DNA from: Prorocentrum cordatum | Taxonomy: Eukaryota > Sar > Dinophyceae > Prorocentrales > Prorocentraceae | DNA: 64,000 nt | Assembly (NCBI GenBank): GCA_963575745.1 | Contig: CAUYUJ010022082.1 | Span: forward strand, 429,001 to 493,000 | Reading direction: 5' to 3' | Shown: positions 51,906 through 62,646 of the stretch, piece by piece | How the letters are laid out: each line of letters starts with the position of its first letter | Numbering within the stretch: the stretch's first letter is position 1 | Translations under genes and position numbers: made by a program | The notes under the pieces: model-generated | Seen by the model: the letters and a program-made list of their open reading frames with translations, nothing else | Told to the model about the DNA's origin: nothing | Database searches by the model: none

Positions 51906-52059
51906 GCGGACGGAGGTAGGGGGGACGGGGGGAGGGGGAGGGGGCGGGTGGGCGGGTGCGGTGGAGTATGTAAGCTCGGCGAGTCGGGAGATGCGGCGGT
52001 CCTTCTGCTTCATGCGTGGCTGCTGTGTGGTTCGTGGTGTCGTTGTTCTGGGCAGCATG

Positions 52060-52330
52060 CATCAGTCATGCAGTCATAATCAGCACATCATCAGCTTCAC
52101 CTCATCATCCTCATCATCCGCAGCATCTATCAACCTCCAGCTTCCATCTTCCATCTCCAATTCATTCGTATCTGCATCTTCATCTCATGCTTCATCTTCA
52201 GCTGCATGCTTCTATCTGCATCCTTCATCTGCATCGTCAGCTTCTGCTTCAGTGTTGCGTCGTCAATCTGCATTCTTCATCTCATCTTCATCGTGCTTCT
52301 TCTAGCTGCTTTCTTGCGGTCTTACGTCGT
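52060..52330. repeat. Degenerate CATC/CTTCAT repeats
   Basis: Interrupted CATCATC, GCATC and CTTCATCT words; Ser-rich frames are artefacts. Confidence 0.65.
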
Positions 52331-52889
52331 TCTTCTTCTCATGTCCGTCTGGAATCTGTGCGTCTTCAGCGGCTGCTGTAAGTCTCTGTTCCGTCCTGCT
52401 TCTCTGTCGTTCGCTGTTCGGTCGCTTCGGCTGCTTAAGTCCGTTGCTCAGTTGTTTTTGTTAGTGTTACATGGTCTAAGACGCCATCCAGAGCATGGGC
52501 AGTGACCCCCCACATTTTTTCAAAACGACCATGCCTTTTCACCCTGTTGACGGCGACGACGATGACGACGACCTGCTTTCCATCCTGTCGGCCTGAAAAC
52601 TCAGCGTGCGCGCGGCACGCCCGGGGGTCTCTTGCGGGAGTCTCGATGGCCCTGGGCTTATTTTCATTGCTCTGGCTCGCTGCGATTCCGATTCGATTTT
52701 GACCGATTCTGATTCGATGCGACTTCGATTTCCGATGTAGATGCGTGTTTCTCAACGGAGACCATAATGTCCAAATCCGGTTAACAAAAATGATGACCCC
52801 CCCCCCGGATCCCGACTGCCATTAGTTCGCATCCGGCTAATTATTTTTTATTTGTCCCCCATGGAAAAAACCATTGATGCCGATCGATG
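52331..52889. other. Spacer without recognised genes
   Basis: No frame or repeat of note apart from GATTCGAT words near 52690-52745 and a poly-C run at 52798-52808. Confidence 0.3.
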
Positions 52890-53965
52890 CCACTTGTATA
52901 CACCTCGGTACCAGGGAGAATGCCGATGGGGATGTTCCCGTCATCCGGTCAGAGAATGAATTTTTACATTGGGCTTTCGCCATTGGGTTCTGGAATTGAA
53001 CATCGTTCCCGTGGTACAAAATCTATCAGCGGCATGCCGCCGCCGCGCGCGCGTTGGCGGTTGGCATTTGTGCACTCAGTGTCGTATATCCACATGGGGG
53101 TGTTCCCGTCTTTCGATCAGAGAATGAATTTTGACATTGGGTTTTCTCCATTGGGTTTTCTCCATTGGGATTTTGGAGTTCCCCACATGGATCCCGTTTT
53201 GAGAATAAACCTATCAGCGGCATAGCCGCCGTCGCGCGCGCGCGCGCGCGCCGCGCGCGCGCGCGCGCGCGCGTTGACGATTGGCATGCGTGCGTTCAGT
53301 GTCGTATATCCACATGGGGATGTTCCCGTCCTCCGATCAAAAACTGGATTTTTACATTTGGTTTTTGCCATTGGCTTTGGGGGTTCAACATCGCTCCCGT
53401 TGCATCAAGCCTATCAGCGGCATGCCGCCGCCGCGCGCGCTTGCGATTGGCATTTTTGCATTCAGTGTCGGATACCCACATTGGGATGTTCCCGTCTTCC
53501 GATCAGAGAATGAATGTTTACACGGGGTTTTCGCCATTTGGTTTTGGCGTGCAACATCGTTCCCGTTGTATCAAGTCTATCAGCGGCATGCCGCCGCCGC
53601 GCGCTCGCTCGTTGGCGATTGGCACGTTTGCATTCTGTGTCGCATATCGACATAGTGCTCCCGTCTTCCGATCAGAGGATGTTTTTTTACATAGGGTTTT
53701 CGCCAGTGGGTTTTGGAGATCAAATTTCGCCTTGTTGTATACAATCTATCAGCGGCATGCCGCCGCCACGCGCGCGAAAATTCGCCCCGTTGCATAGAAT
53801 CTATCAGCGGCATGCCGCCGCCGCGCGCGCGCTGGCGCTTGGCATGTTTGCATCCGGTGTCGTATATCCACATTGGGATGTTCCCGTCTTCCGATCAGAT
53901 ATGATTTTTCGCCAGTGGGTCTTGGAGTGAAACATCGCCCCCGTTGTATAACATTTATCAGTGGT
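52890..53965. repeat. Degenerate ~165-220-bp satellite with CG-dinucleotide core
   Basis: CTATCAGCGGCAT(G)CCGCCG recurs at ~53022, 53211, 53411, 53577, 53747 and 53800, and a GTTCCCGTC..TCCGATCAGA block recurs at ~52935, 53105, 53325, 53490, 53660 and 53883. Each unit has a CG run; the longest, at 53232-53271, is ~40 bp of nearly pure alternating CG. GCGGCATGCCGC is a perfect 12-bp palindrome within the unit. Confidence 0.85.
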
Positions 53966-54656
53966 GTGCTGCAGTTGCGTATTCAGTGCCGCTTCGCAAC
54001 CCAGACAGGGCGCGCGGTGCGCAGGGACTGGTCCCTGAGCGCAGTCTCTATCCACGCTGGGGTCGCAGGGCGTGGCAGGCGTGAGCTGGCGCCAAGAGGG
54101 GGTGCGCAGGAATCTGCTCTTGCACGCAGGGCGCCAGGGCGGTCGCGGGGACGTCTCCAACGATCCAGTTTGCCCCGCCCCCATTTATGTTTTCTATAGG
54201 CGCACTTCAGCGTTGTGGAAAACTATTGTTTAACTGTCTCCCCAACGTGTTTTTCAAAATCAGTCGCTAGACACCACTATTCCGCCGATTTCCGCCGATA
54301 TAAATTCTCCCGGCTTTGTTGGCGATTTCCGCCGTTCCGATGTATTTCGATCGTCGATTCGACTCATCGGTTCGACTCTGGGCCCTCCTGTTCTGGGATC
54401 TCTTGGGTCTACGGTCGTGGGTTCCAACTTGGGGAGAAAAGAATGGCTCTCAAGTTCCCTTGATGGTACCATTTACCCAGGCAAAAGTCGCGCGATACTC
54501 CTCGAAAATCCAGCAAGTGGGGGTCTGGTCCGGACCCTTGCAAGGACTCACGCTGTTCGAAGCGGAGAGTTCGAAGGAAGACGAGGGGACTCCACTCAGT
54601 ACCTCGAGACAAAGCGGCGTATCTAAACAAAGCAATTCGATGCAGTCCTTGGAGAT
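53966..54656. other. Spacer without recognised genes
   Basis: Short frames only; TTTCCGCCG words at 54289-54336. Confidence 0.3.
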
Positions 54657-54755
54657 GCGAGGAGGAGGAGGGCGGAGGAGGGAGGAAGAGGAGGAGGAGG
54701 AGGAGGAGGATTACGGGGAGGAGGAGGAGGAGGAGGAAGAGGAGGAGGAGGACCA
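54657..54755. repeat. (GGA)n microsatellite
   Basis: Purine tract encoding poly-Glu in one phase. Confidence 0.9.
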
Positions 54756-55369
54756 GAGTAAACCCAAGATGCATCAACCATACTGCAACACACACACACC
54801 TTTCCCGTGTCCCCTGTCCCGAAGCATCTACAACCCATCCTTTTTCGTTTCACTTGCGGAGCGCCAAGGCGAGAACGCCATTTTGAAAACCGCCCCCCTC
54901 CGTCCATGAAGATGCCGCGAACTGTTCAAGTTTTGAAATAGGCTATGCGCGGCGCTAAGGCGAGAACCGTCTTCTGATAACTACAGGCAATCCTTGAAGC
55001 TGTTCCATAGTTCACGCTCCAGGGTCGCAAATGATGAGGAAGTCTCAGGCGAAACGCCTGGCCCGCCCTACCGACACGTCTGGGGGTTCGACGCGGAAGA
55101 GTTGTTTATAGGGAAAAAGGATGGAGGAGGACGAGGGGGGCGATCACGAAGAAGGAGGCAGGGGGAAGAGGGGGGGGAGGGGAGAGATGGCAGGGGCAAG
55201 GGGGGGAGCTGATGGACACGGGGTACAGGCCACGGAACAGCTCGTAGGGGGCCAGGAGCAGTTATGGAGCATGGGGGCAGGGAGTGTGGATCTGTGGGCG
55301 GGGGGTGCTGAACATTGGATTCTCATGGGTGGCGCGGAGCGGTGAGGGATGGGAGCTCGGTGTCTTCCT
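54756..55369. other. Spacer without recognised genes
   Basis: G-rich from 55120 to 55340; no motif seen. Confidence 0.3.
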
Positions 55370-56121
55370 TGTTGTTGGCTTCGTCGTCGGCCTCATGCTC
55401 ATCGGTCCCTTAGTCGTCGACCTCGACTTTGTCATCGTTGTCCTCGTCGTCGTCGCCTTCGGTCTCGTGGTCGTCGGCCTCGTTGTCGTTGGCCTCGTCG
55501 TCGTCGTGTTCCTCGCCGTCGTCGTGTTCCTCGGTGTCGTCATCGCCTTCTTCGTTATCGCCGTTGTCGGTCGCGTCGGCGTCGTCGCCTCGGTCGGCTT
55601 CGTCGTCGCCGCTCCGTGGCGCCCGCAGTCCTGGGACGTCCTGGTCGCCAAGCCCAAGTCGGAGTACCGGATGACCGACCGGCAGACGGGCTCCGCGGGC
55701 CGTGGCCGCGGTCGGAGTCGCAGTCGACGTCGCGGTGAACAGCAGCGTCGTCGAAGTCGATGTCGTCGTCGCCGATGTCGTCGTCGCCGATGTCGTCGAA
55801 GGTGTTGTTGCCGTCATCGAAGGTGTTGTCGTCACGAGTGCCCTCGTCGTCGTCGTCGTCGTGTTCGTCGTCGTCGTCTTCGTCGTCGTCGTCTTCGTCG
55901 TCGTTGTCGTTGTCATCGTCGTGATTTTCATCGTTGTCACCGTCGTCGTGGTCGCCGTCGTTTCCATTGTGGCAGTCGTCGTCGTCCTCGCCGTCGTCGT
56001 CGTCGTCGTCGGCGTCGTCGTCGTCGTCGTCATCAAGGTCGTCGTCGTGGTCGTCGTCGTCGTTGTCACCGTCGTCGAAAACTTAGTCGGTGTCGTGGTC
56101 GCTGTCGTCGCCGGTGTGGCA

Positions 56122-56171
<50 letters not shown>

Positions 56172-56172
56172 A
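55370..56172. repeat. ~800-bp degenerate GTC trinucleotide array
   Basis: GTC/TCG/CGT repeats, nearly pure at 55840-55920 and 56115-56170, degenerate elsewhere, with a non-repetitive island at about 55615-55735. All phases stay open (Val-rich, Arg-rich, Ser-rich; Thr-rich or Asp-rich on minus). Confidence 0.9.
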
Positions 56173-56319
56173 GGCGTTCCCAGACGAGGGAGGAGGGCAG
56201 GGGCAGAGGAGACCTGGAGGAGGGAAGAGGTGGAGGGGAGAGGCGTTGGAGGAAGATGGGGGGGGAATGGACGGATTAGAGTAAGGGGAAGGCGAGGGCG
56301 GGCGGGGGGAGGAGGGGGC

Positions 56320-56525
56320 TAGGACGAGCAGGAGGAGGGGGTGGCGGGGGGGAAGGGAGGAGGAGAAGGAGGAGGAGGAGAAGGAGGAGGGAGAGGAGGA
56401 GGAGGAGCGCGAGAAGGAGGGGGAACGCGAGGAGGAGGGGGAACGCGAAGAAGAGGAAAGGGAGGAGGATAAGGAGGAGGAGAAAAAGGAGGAGGAGGAG
56501 GAGGAGAAGGGATGGTTGGAGGGGG
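56320..56525. repeat. (GGA)n tract
   Basis: Interrupted purine trinucleotides with GGGAACGCGAGGAGGAGG duplicated at ~56420 and ~56437. Confidence 0.85.
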
Positions 56526-56719
56526 AAGGAGGGAAGGTGGAGGAGTGGTGGGGGAGAGTGGGAAGGAATGGAACATCAGAGAGAGGAATGGGGGTTAATG
56601 AGGGAGGTTCCGGTGCTCTTCTTTGGGATTCCACGATGTTCATTGGAGGCTCGGAGAGGAGAGGGGGCAGGATGGGATGAGAAGAGAGAGTGAGAGGAGG
56701 GGGAGAGGAAGGGGGAAGA

Positions 56720-58615
56720 GGACGAGGAGGGCATGTTGTAATGTAGATATACGGGTGACTAGAGAGGTTATTCCGTCCCCTATCTGTTGCCTAATTGAAG
56801 TGTTAGGAACCGCTTCTAAGCGGCAAGCGCAACGCATTCACTGAAGGTACCTGTCAATGCTATCGTCCTGTGTAAACGACTTCTGTTAAATTAATGAGAG
56901 AGAGAGGATTGGAAGTAGGAGCAGCCGCGTGAAGAGGAGGAGCAGGAAAGGGGGGCGCAGGATGATAAGGAGCGGGAGGAGGAGGCGGATGAAGACAATG
57001 AGGAAGTGAAGCTGTAACAACGACTGGGGACGGGATGGGGACTGGGAGGGGGGCCAATAGAGGGACGGGGGCGGGGAGGCGCTACTCCTCAGCGTTTTCC
57101 TCTTCCCCATGCTTCACCATTTCTTGTGAAAGCGTCTTCTTGGCGGCAGACAGATCGCATAATTCAGCAACGTAGTCTGCAAGTGATCCGCCCACCAGGA
57201 ATGGCGCAATGCCCGTGCACTGCCTTGCAGGACACCAGTGATGCCAGGAGCTGCTTGTAACATCTGTGACTCTAGCAAGTATGGAACGCTTCCTGAATGC
57301 CAGCAGCTTTCCTCACGACCAACGTAATCCCACACGCGAGTGCAATTGCAGACGTAAAAATTTGCGGCATCGAAGCAGTGCCCCAGAGCGGCCAGTGTCG
57401 TCGGATTGCTCTATCGAGCACTGGGGGAAGCGTCTTCGGCTTGTTTAACCATGCGCGATATCGCCACCTGAAGTCGATTGTTTCGGAGCTTTCTTTTCTT
57501 GCGCTTGCTTCTCTAGTGTGCACATCCCTCATTGTCTTTCCTTGACCCTTCCTCGTCTTCCTCCCCCTCATTCCTCCTCCCTCTTCCTCCCTCCTCCAGG
57601 CGCGGTCCAGGTGCTAAGTTTTCGATGTCTCTCTGGCGTCGAGCAAGCGCATCCGCCAGGTCAGCAGGTGCACCAGGACGTAGGCGATGAGAGGCCAAAC
57701 TTATGATGTTCCAACCTATTTTCGCCTTGGTCACCGTACAACGAAATTCAAGCACCTAGAAAATAGCGAAAGTTGAAGGTTTTCACGTGTCGGGCCCCGG
57801 GAGGCGATACTCGTTCGACACTGCTTCGATACATTTCTGGATGCCCGAAATTATGCCTGTGATTTGGTCCTGAAGAACGATGGGAGCAAAAGAAGGCAAA
57901 CTAAGCACACGAACACAATCTTCGGACGTTTGCGGAATTTCTGCCGGTCCTGCTTCTCTGGCTCTGCTCCCGTTCGTCCTCTTCCTCCCCCTCGGCCCCT
58001 CGTCTTCCTAGGTTCCCTTCTCCGCACCCTCCTATCTGGTGGGCTGCAACACGGGCGCGCAGGGGGCGTGTCACGCCCTCATTGCCACACTGTCTCAGTT
58101 GTTTTCCTGTCGGTGTCTCTTTCGATCATGCTGGAGGGGGGGCGGATTTTTCCTACCCCTGCTATTCAAGCGGCGCCTCCTGCCAGGGTGAGGCTGGCCC
58201 AGCAGGTGCTGGCTCCCTGCGGGCTCGGACGAACCCATCGTCCGATACGGCACGTTCTCTCTCCTTCCTTCCATCCCTTCTCGCCCTCCCGGAGATGTGA
58301 ACAGGCCAGGTGTGCACCGCAGGCAGGACTTCTTCCAACATGTGCTTGCACGCCGAGGATGACCCCGCTCGGCGAGCGTGTGCCAGCCTCCTGGCTTTAG
58401 CACCAGCCTGGAGCTCACGGCACCTCTGGAGCCAACGGTACAGGAGAACGAACGAACGAAATGCCATACGCCAGAGCGCGTGGGCAAAAGAGGGCAATGC
58501 CAGCCAAGGCTCACCGCTTTGCGGGGGCGGCTGCACGTCGGCTGTCTCTTAATTCACCGTGCGCTGCTTGAGGCCAAGGGGGGGAGAGGGGGAGGGGGAG
58601 GAGGAGGAGAGAGAC
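56720..58615. other. Region with weak unrecognised minus-strand frames
   Basis: At 57272-57571 (-) a frame of ordinary composition reads DFRWRYRAWLNKPKTLPPVL and later SAIALACGITLVVRKAAGIQ; further text around 57090-57250 (-), LADYVAELCDLSAAKKTLSQ, lies in another phase. They could be one decayed protein, perhaps retroelement-derived, but no family is recognised. The rest has no supported content. Confidence 0.3.
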
Positions 58616-58619
58616 ACGC

Positions 58620-59945
58620 AACATCAATCACACATCTGCGCCAAGCTGCTGGCTCACATACACACTGCATTATTGCCTCGTCCGAAGACAAATGCGGTGC
58701 GACAGCTTTGTACAAGCACTGCGCCCATGCGCTTTTTGGTCGGCCTCGTGCTCGGGCTCATGCGTCTGTAGCTGGCCGCGCGCTTCCAGGTTGGAAGGTA
58801 AGGTGGCGCAGAAAATCAAGGTCTGTCGCCCTACATAGTTTCCCATACCACAACAGTTGATGCCTCAGAAGTTGCACTGTGTAGCGCTGTTGGCTTGCTT
58901 GCAGAAGCACTTGTTCGTTAGATACTCTTGAAATGTATGCGTGGGGAATGTGCAGGATTCGACGTAGGCACCTCGCTTGGAAGCTGTCCAATATTCTGCG
59001 TCCAGCTTTGTTGAGCCATGCCGAATTCAGCGAATATATGACCTGACTAGTCATCAAAGCTTGTTATACTTGAAGCTTTCTGGTAGTACTGATTGCCGCA
59101 TGCTTCCAGGCGCGGCTGTGTCTGCAGAACTCACCCCATGCAGCTCCTAACCTCTTCCCCAACTCCCCGCGCAGCTGGCCAGAATTTGAAAGCGTGGCCC
59201 CGAGGTAGACCATTGTGTCTTTTGCTGGGATTTGCTCGCCAGAGGGCGTCAAGAGCGACATGTCGCAACGAACCGGCATGAGTTGAAATGTATCCCAACT
59301 CCCAACGTAGTTCCATGCCAACTCGTGCACCTGCTTTAGAAATGGCCCCCCAAAGACTTTGTAAATGATCTGGATTGCGACCCACAAGCAAGGTGTCATC
59401 CGCGTGCAGCAGTATACCCAAGGACCCATCTGCCAAAGCTCGTCGTACTTCCGCGTCTCCGTGGTGTGTAGCGCTCCGAATTACCATCGTCATTACCACA
59501 ATGAGTAAGAGCGGCGAAAGTGGGCAACCTTGTGATATACCAGATACTTGCTGTCGTTCTGATGACCGATGTCGTCCATCCGCCACGCTGAATTTTCTGC
59601 CTTCGTAGATGTGGCCAATAATTGCAACGACGTGCCGAGGGGCACCAATTTTGTGCAAAGCTTCCTGCAGCGCCTCGACGTTCAACGAGTCGAAAGCTTT
59701 CTACCCAATCCAATGCGACAAATGCAGTACCTCCTTGCTTGTCTGCGTAAGCTAAATCAATATACCGGCGAACAGCGTGTATAGCATCTGATGTACCGCG
59801 CTCTCGTCGGACACCAAACTGCGTTGGCGACCATTTGCCCTCTGCCCCTGCATCTTCTAGCCGCCGAACAATATGACCCGCGATTAGCTTGTACGCGACG
59901 CAGAGTAGGCTGATTGGGCGGTCATTGTCGCAGTTGTCGGCGGCC
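58620..59945 (-). pseudogene. LINE reverse transcriptase palm, thumb and C-terminus
   Basis: Minus-strand blocks in order: PISLLCVAYKL (~59920), AFVALDW (motif A, ~59727-59706), GISQGCPLSPLL (motif B, ~59541-59509), LHADDTLLVGR (motif C, HADD, ~59413-59385), GARVGMELRW, YLGATLSNSGQL (~59220), GAAWGEF, SLNSAWLNKAG and LRRILHIP (~59040-58950), then WAQCLYKAV (~58735) near the end. Phase changes fall at ~59720 and ~59320 at least. The HADD in place of YADD is notable. The catalytic aspartates are still encoded, but the reading frame is broken. Confidence 0.75.
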
Positions 59946-59957
59946 CCTTTTTTTATT

Positions 59958-60488
59958 TTATTTGTATGTATATATATATATATAGATCGTGGAGATAACT
60001 GATTTCTTCCAATTTTCCGGCATGGCCTCCTCGTTCCAACATTTGTTGCACAAATTTGTGATCCCCTCCAGTCCGCCTAGGTCTGTAGCAATAGCCTTCC
60101 AATACTCTGCTGGGATATCGTCCACACCAGAAGCTTTGCCACGTTTGAGCTTCTTGATTGCTTTGCCAACCTCCTCTTTCGTAAAGTCTACTTCCGAAAC
60201 CGGCAAGAGATCTCCAGGTGAGACTTCTAGAAGCTCTGCTGTCCGCACTTTCCACTGCTCCTTTTCCAGGTACTCAGCCATTACCTCTGCTTTCTGTGTG
60301 TTTTCCACCAACTCCCCACTCATATTTCTTAGTCTCCCTTGGCGTTGTGGCTTAGGCCGCCAATGCTTTTTCAGAGCGTTCCAGCTGCCAGTCGAAATTT
60401 GCGTATCATTCCAAATTGTTTGATCTTGCTTGCACGCATTGCGCACCGCTTTCAACAATCTTCTCTCCTCGCTTATGTCGTGGGCCAC
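59958..60488 (-). pseudogene. LINE ORF2 linker and first RT block
   Basis: A 176-codon frame with basic linker sequence, then KKLKRGKASGVDDIPAEYW (~60150-60095), the conserved entry block of LINE RTs, and NKCWNEEAMPENWKKSVIS (~60040-59990). It then runs into a TA microsatellite (59966-59985), after which RT text (NDRPISLLCVAYKL, ~59930-59890) resumes in another phase. Confidence 0.7.
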
Positions 60489-60516
60489 TCGGGCCTCGGT
60501 ACGGCGGCGAATGAGA

Positions 60517-61464
60517 TCAAGAGTGCGTTATGTAATCCATGGCTTGATGCTCTCCTCCTGGCGCTTTGGGAGCGCGCTTGCTGCAGATGCGTTGCTGTTT
60601 TTCCTTTTTCCCGCATGTCTTGAATATCAGCCGGCGGCCCAGGAAACGATGAAATAGCTCCCATAAAGTTGCCCACATTTGCCTGCAGTACTCGTGGGTC
60701 TTGCATGCCTGTTCGGCCGTCCCGTTTCCCGAAGGTTGTGTAGCCAAGTCTGCCGCCACCAAATAATGGTCTGTAGCCAGGGCCGCTTCCCGGTGACTTC
60801 GTAGCGTAACGACTTGATGCCGCAAATGTGCGTCACATACTACTAAGTCGAAAATGTTGTAGTTGTCTTCTGCTATGTCCCCCATTGGCAGGGCTCCCGC
60901 TTCCATGAACGTGACTTTTTCTTCCAATGGTTGCAAAATAAACGTATTTACAACTTGTAGGTCACCACTCGTGCAGAACTCCATCATCAGATCCCGGTTC
61001 GGCTGCTCAACTTCGTGTTGTGCGCGCCGTCCCCATCCAAATTCTCCCAAGACAGCGTCTTCTCCTGGATCAGCTTTCCCCACTCTGGCGTTGAAGTCGC
61101 CAATGATGAGCTTTCCAGCGGCGGCATTGCAAGACCGGTTGGTCGAATCCAACGCTGTGTAGAACTCACGTTTTTCATGGAGCGGCTTGAGGTTGTGAGG
61201 CGCGTATCCGGTGATCATGGCCAGCGCCCCCATGCCATTTCTGATCTTTAGCGAAGCCAGTCTGTCTGATATTTGTTTATATGTTTTGACTCTTCGTCGG
61301 GTTGTTGGTGAAATTATGTATCCAACGCCTGTCCAGGTACGCTCGTTTGTGTCTTCGCCGGAAAGGATAATCTTGTACCAGTCGACCTCGTAAATTTCTG
61401 CTTTTGCGCGGCGGGTTTCCTGTAGAGCTAAAATGCCAATGCCACGCTCTCTCTGCCACACCAT
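60517..61464 (-). pseudogene. LINE AP-type endonuclease domain
   Basis: A 315-codon open stretch. ILALQETRRAKAE near the start holds the catalytic Glu of the QET motif; LIIGDFNARVG (~61103-61080) holds the Asp/Asn pair; NIFDLVVCDAHLR and ALATDHYLV (~60780) supply the C-terminal Asp-His block. All hallmark residues of the exonuclease-endonuclease-phosphatase fold appear present, so nicking of target DNA was once possible. The stretch ends in a stop at 60517 before the RT, which continues in another phase. Confidence 0.75.
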
Positions 61465-61835
61465 CGCATGGTCTTCAAATTGGTATGCACTGCGGGTTCC
61501 TGTCTTGAGTTGTTGTGTGAGGCCTCATTATATAAATGGTCGCTGGGACCATAGGGGGCTTGATGCACACACACGCAGCGCCACTGTCCGTTCTCGTCTC
61601 CTCTTCCTCCTCGTCGTCCCCCTCCTCTTCCCCTTCCCCCTGAACGTGGTGACGTCTACCCGGCCGGCCACTTCAGTTCTTCTCGCCAGTGTTTTTTTAC
61701 TTCTTGGATGTTGTTGTAGATAAAGCCGCTGGTCAATCTCTGCCGCGTGTCGCCACGGAGTGCACAGCTGACTCGAGTGCTGTTGCGGTCGTCCCCTCCT
61801 GCTTGCCCCTCCTAAAAAATTGCCAATGCCACGCT
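61433..61835. repeat. 15-bp direct repeats flanking a 373-bp interruption of the endonuclease
   Basis: TGCCAATGCCACGCT occurs at 61433-61447 and 61821-61835. The DNA between carries pyrimidine runs, ends AAAAAAT next to the right copy on the plus strand, and has no recognised ORF. On the minus strand both copies encode RGIG of the endonuclease. It is either a SINE/LINE-type insertion with target duplication or a recombination between two endonuclease copies. Confidence 0.6.
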
Positions 61836-62646
61836 TGCCCACGTGCGACATAAATTCAATAGTGTTCGTGTCAGTAATTCCTCGAACGTTCCAGGACGCC
61901 ACCTTGATTGCAGTCGTTTCGTTGCGGGGAGGGGGAGGGGACAGGGGAGGGGGAGGGCAGTCCTGATACAGCTGGTCGTGAACATCCGCAGTATTAGTGA
62001 TTGTTTGATTACCAAATTCGGTGGAACTCGTTCTCGGGGTACTCCTGGGTCTGGTAACGTTGCCCTCTTCCAGCGAGCGTCCCCGAGGCGATACGGAAGA
62101 ATACGGAGATCGGTCGGGCAGAGGGCGTTCACATCTACGATCCTCATCGCAGCGGGGCCCTGTGTGTTGAGCGAGGGGTGAAACAAGAGGTCGATTGAAC
62201 TCATTGCCTTGTGCACGGTGGTGGCTCGGAGGCTGTAGCGAAGATGAAGTACAAGAAGAAGATGTAGGAGAATACGCACACGATGTGGTGTCGTTGCCCA
62301 GTTCCGGTGCGCTCGCTCCTGTAGAAGGTCGGGGGTCGAAGCATGGAGAAAATAGGAAGTCTTGGGAATAAGCGCCACCTCCCTGATGCGGTTGTGCACT
62401 TCCTCGGTGTTCGTGTCCGTGGCTTTGTCCGTGGATGCGGATAGAAGACTGAGAAGACCCAGGTATCGGTGATGACGTAAGCGACGAAGAAGCAAAAGTC
62501 CTTGGGTATGCATCGAAATCCCAATACTGCGAACTCGATCTAGTATCGCTCTCGGCCGTGGTTTCTTTGCCCACTCCCGGAGTGGATCCAAGATAGGAAG
62601 CGGGAGGGGTCGGAGGTCGGGTATGTGATTGGGTGAGTGTGCCCAT
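61800..62646 (-). pseudogene. LINE ORF2 N-terminus: leader and first strand of the endonuclease
   Basis: The frame opens at 62646 inside the end of ORF1. About 230 Ser/Pro-rich residues precede the endonuclease start KVASWNVRGITDTNTIEF (~61912-61860), where the WN of the first beta strand is typical of AP-like LINE endonucleases. The endonuclease text stops making sense after GKRGIG at ~61823, where a 15-bp sequence repeated at 61433-61447 begins. Confidence 0.6.
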
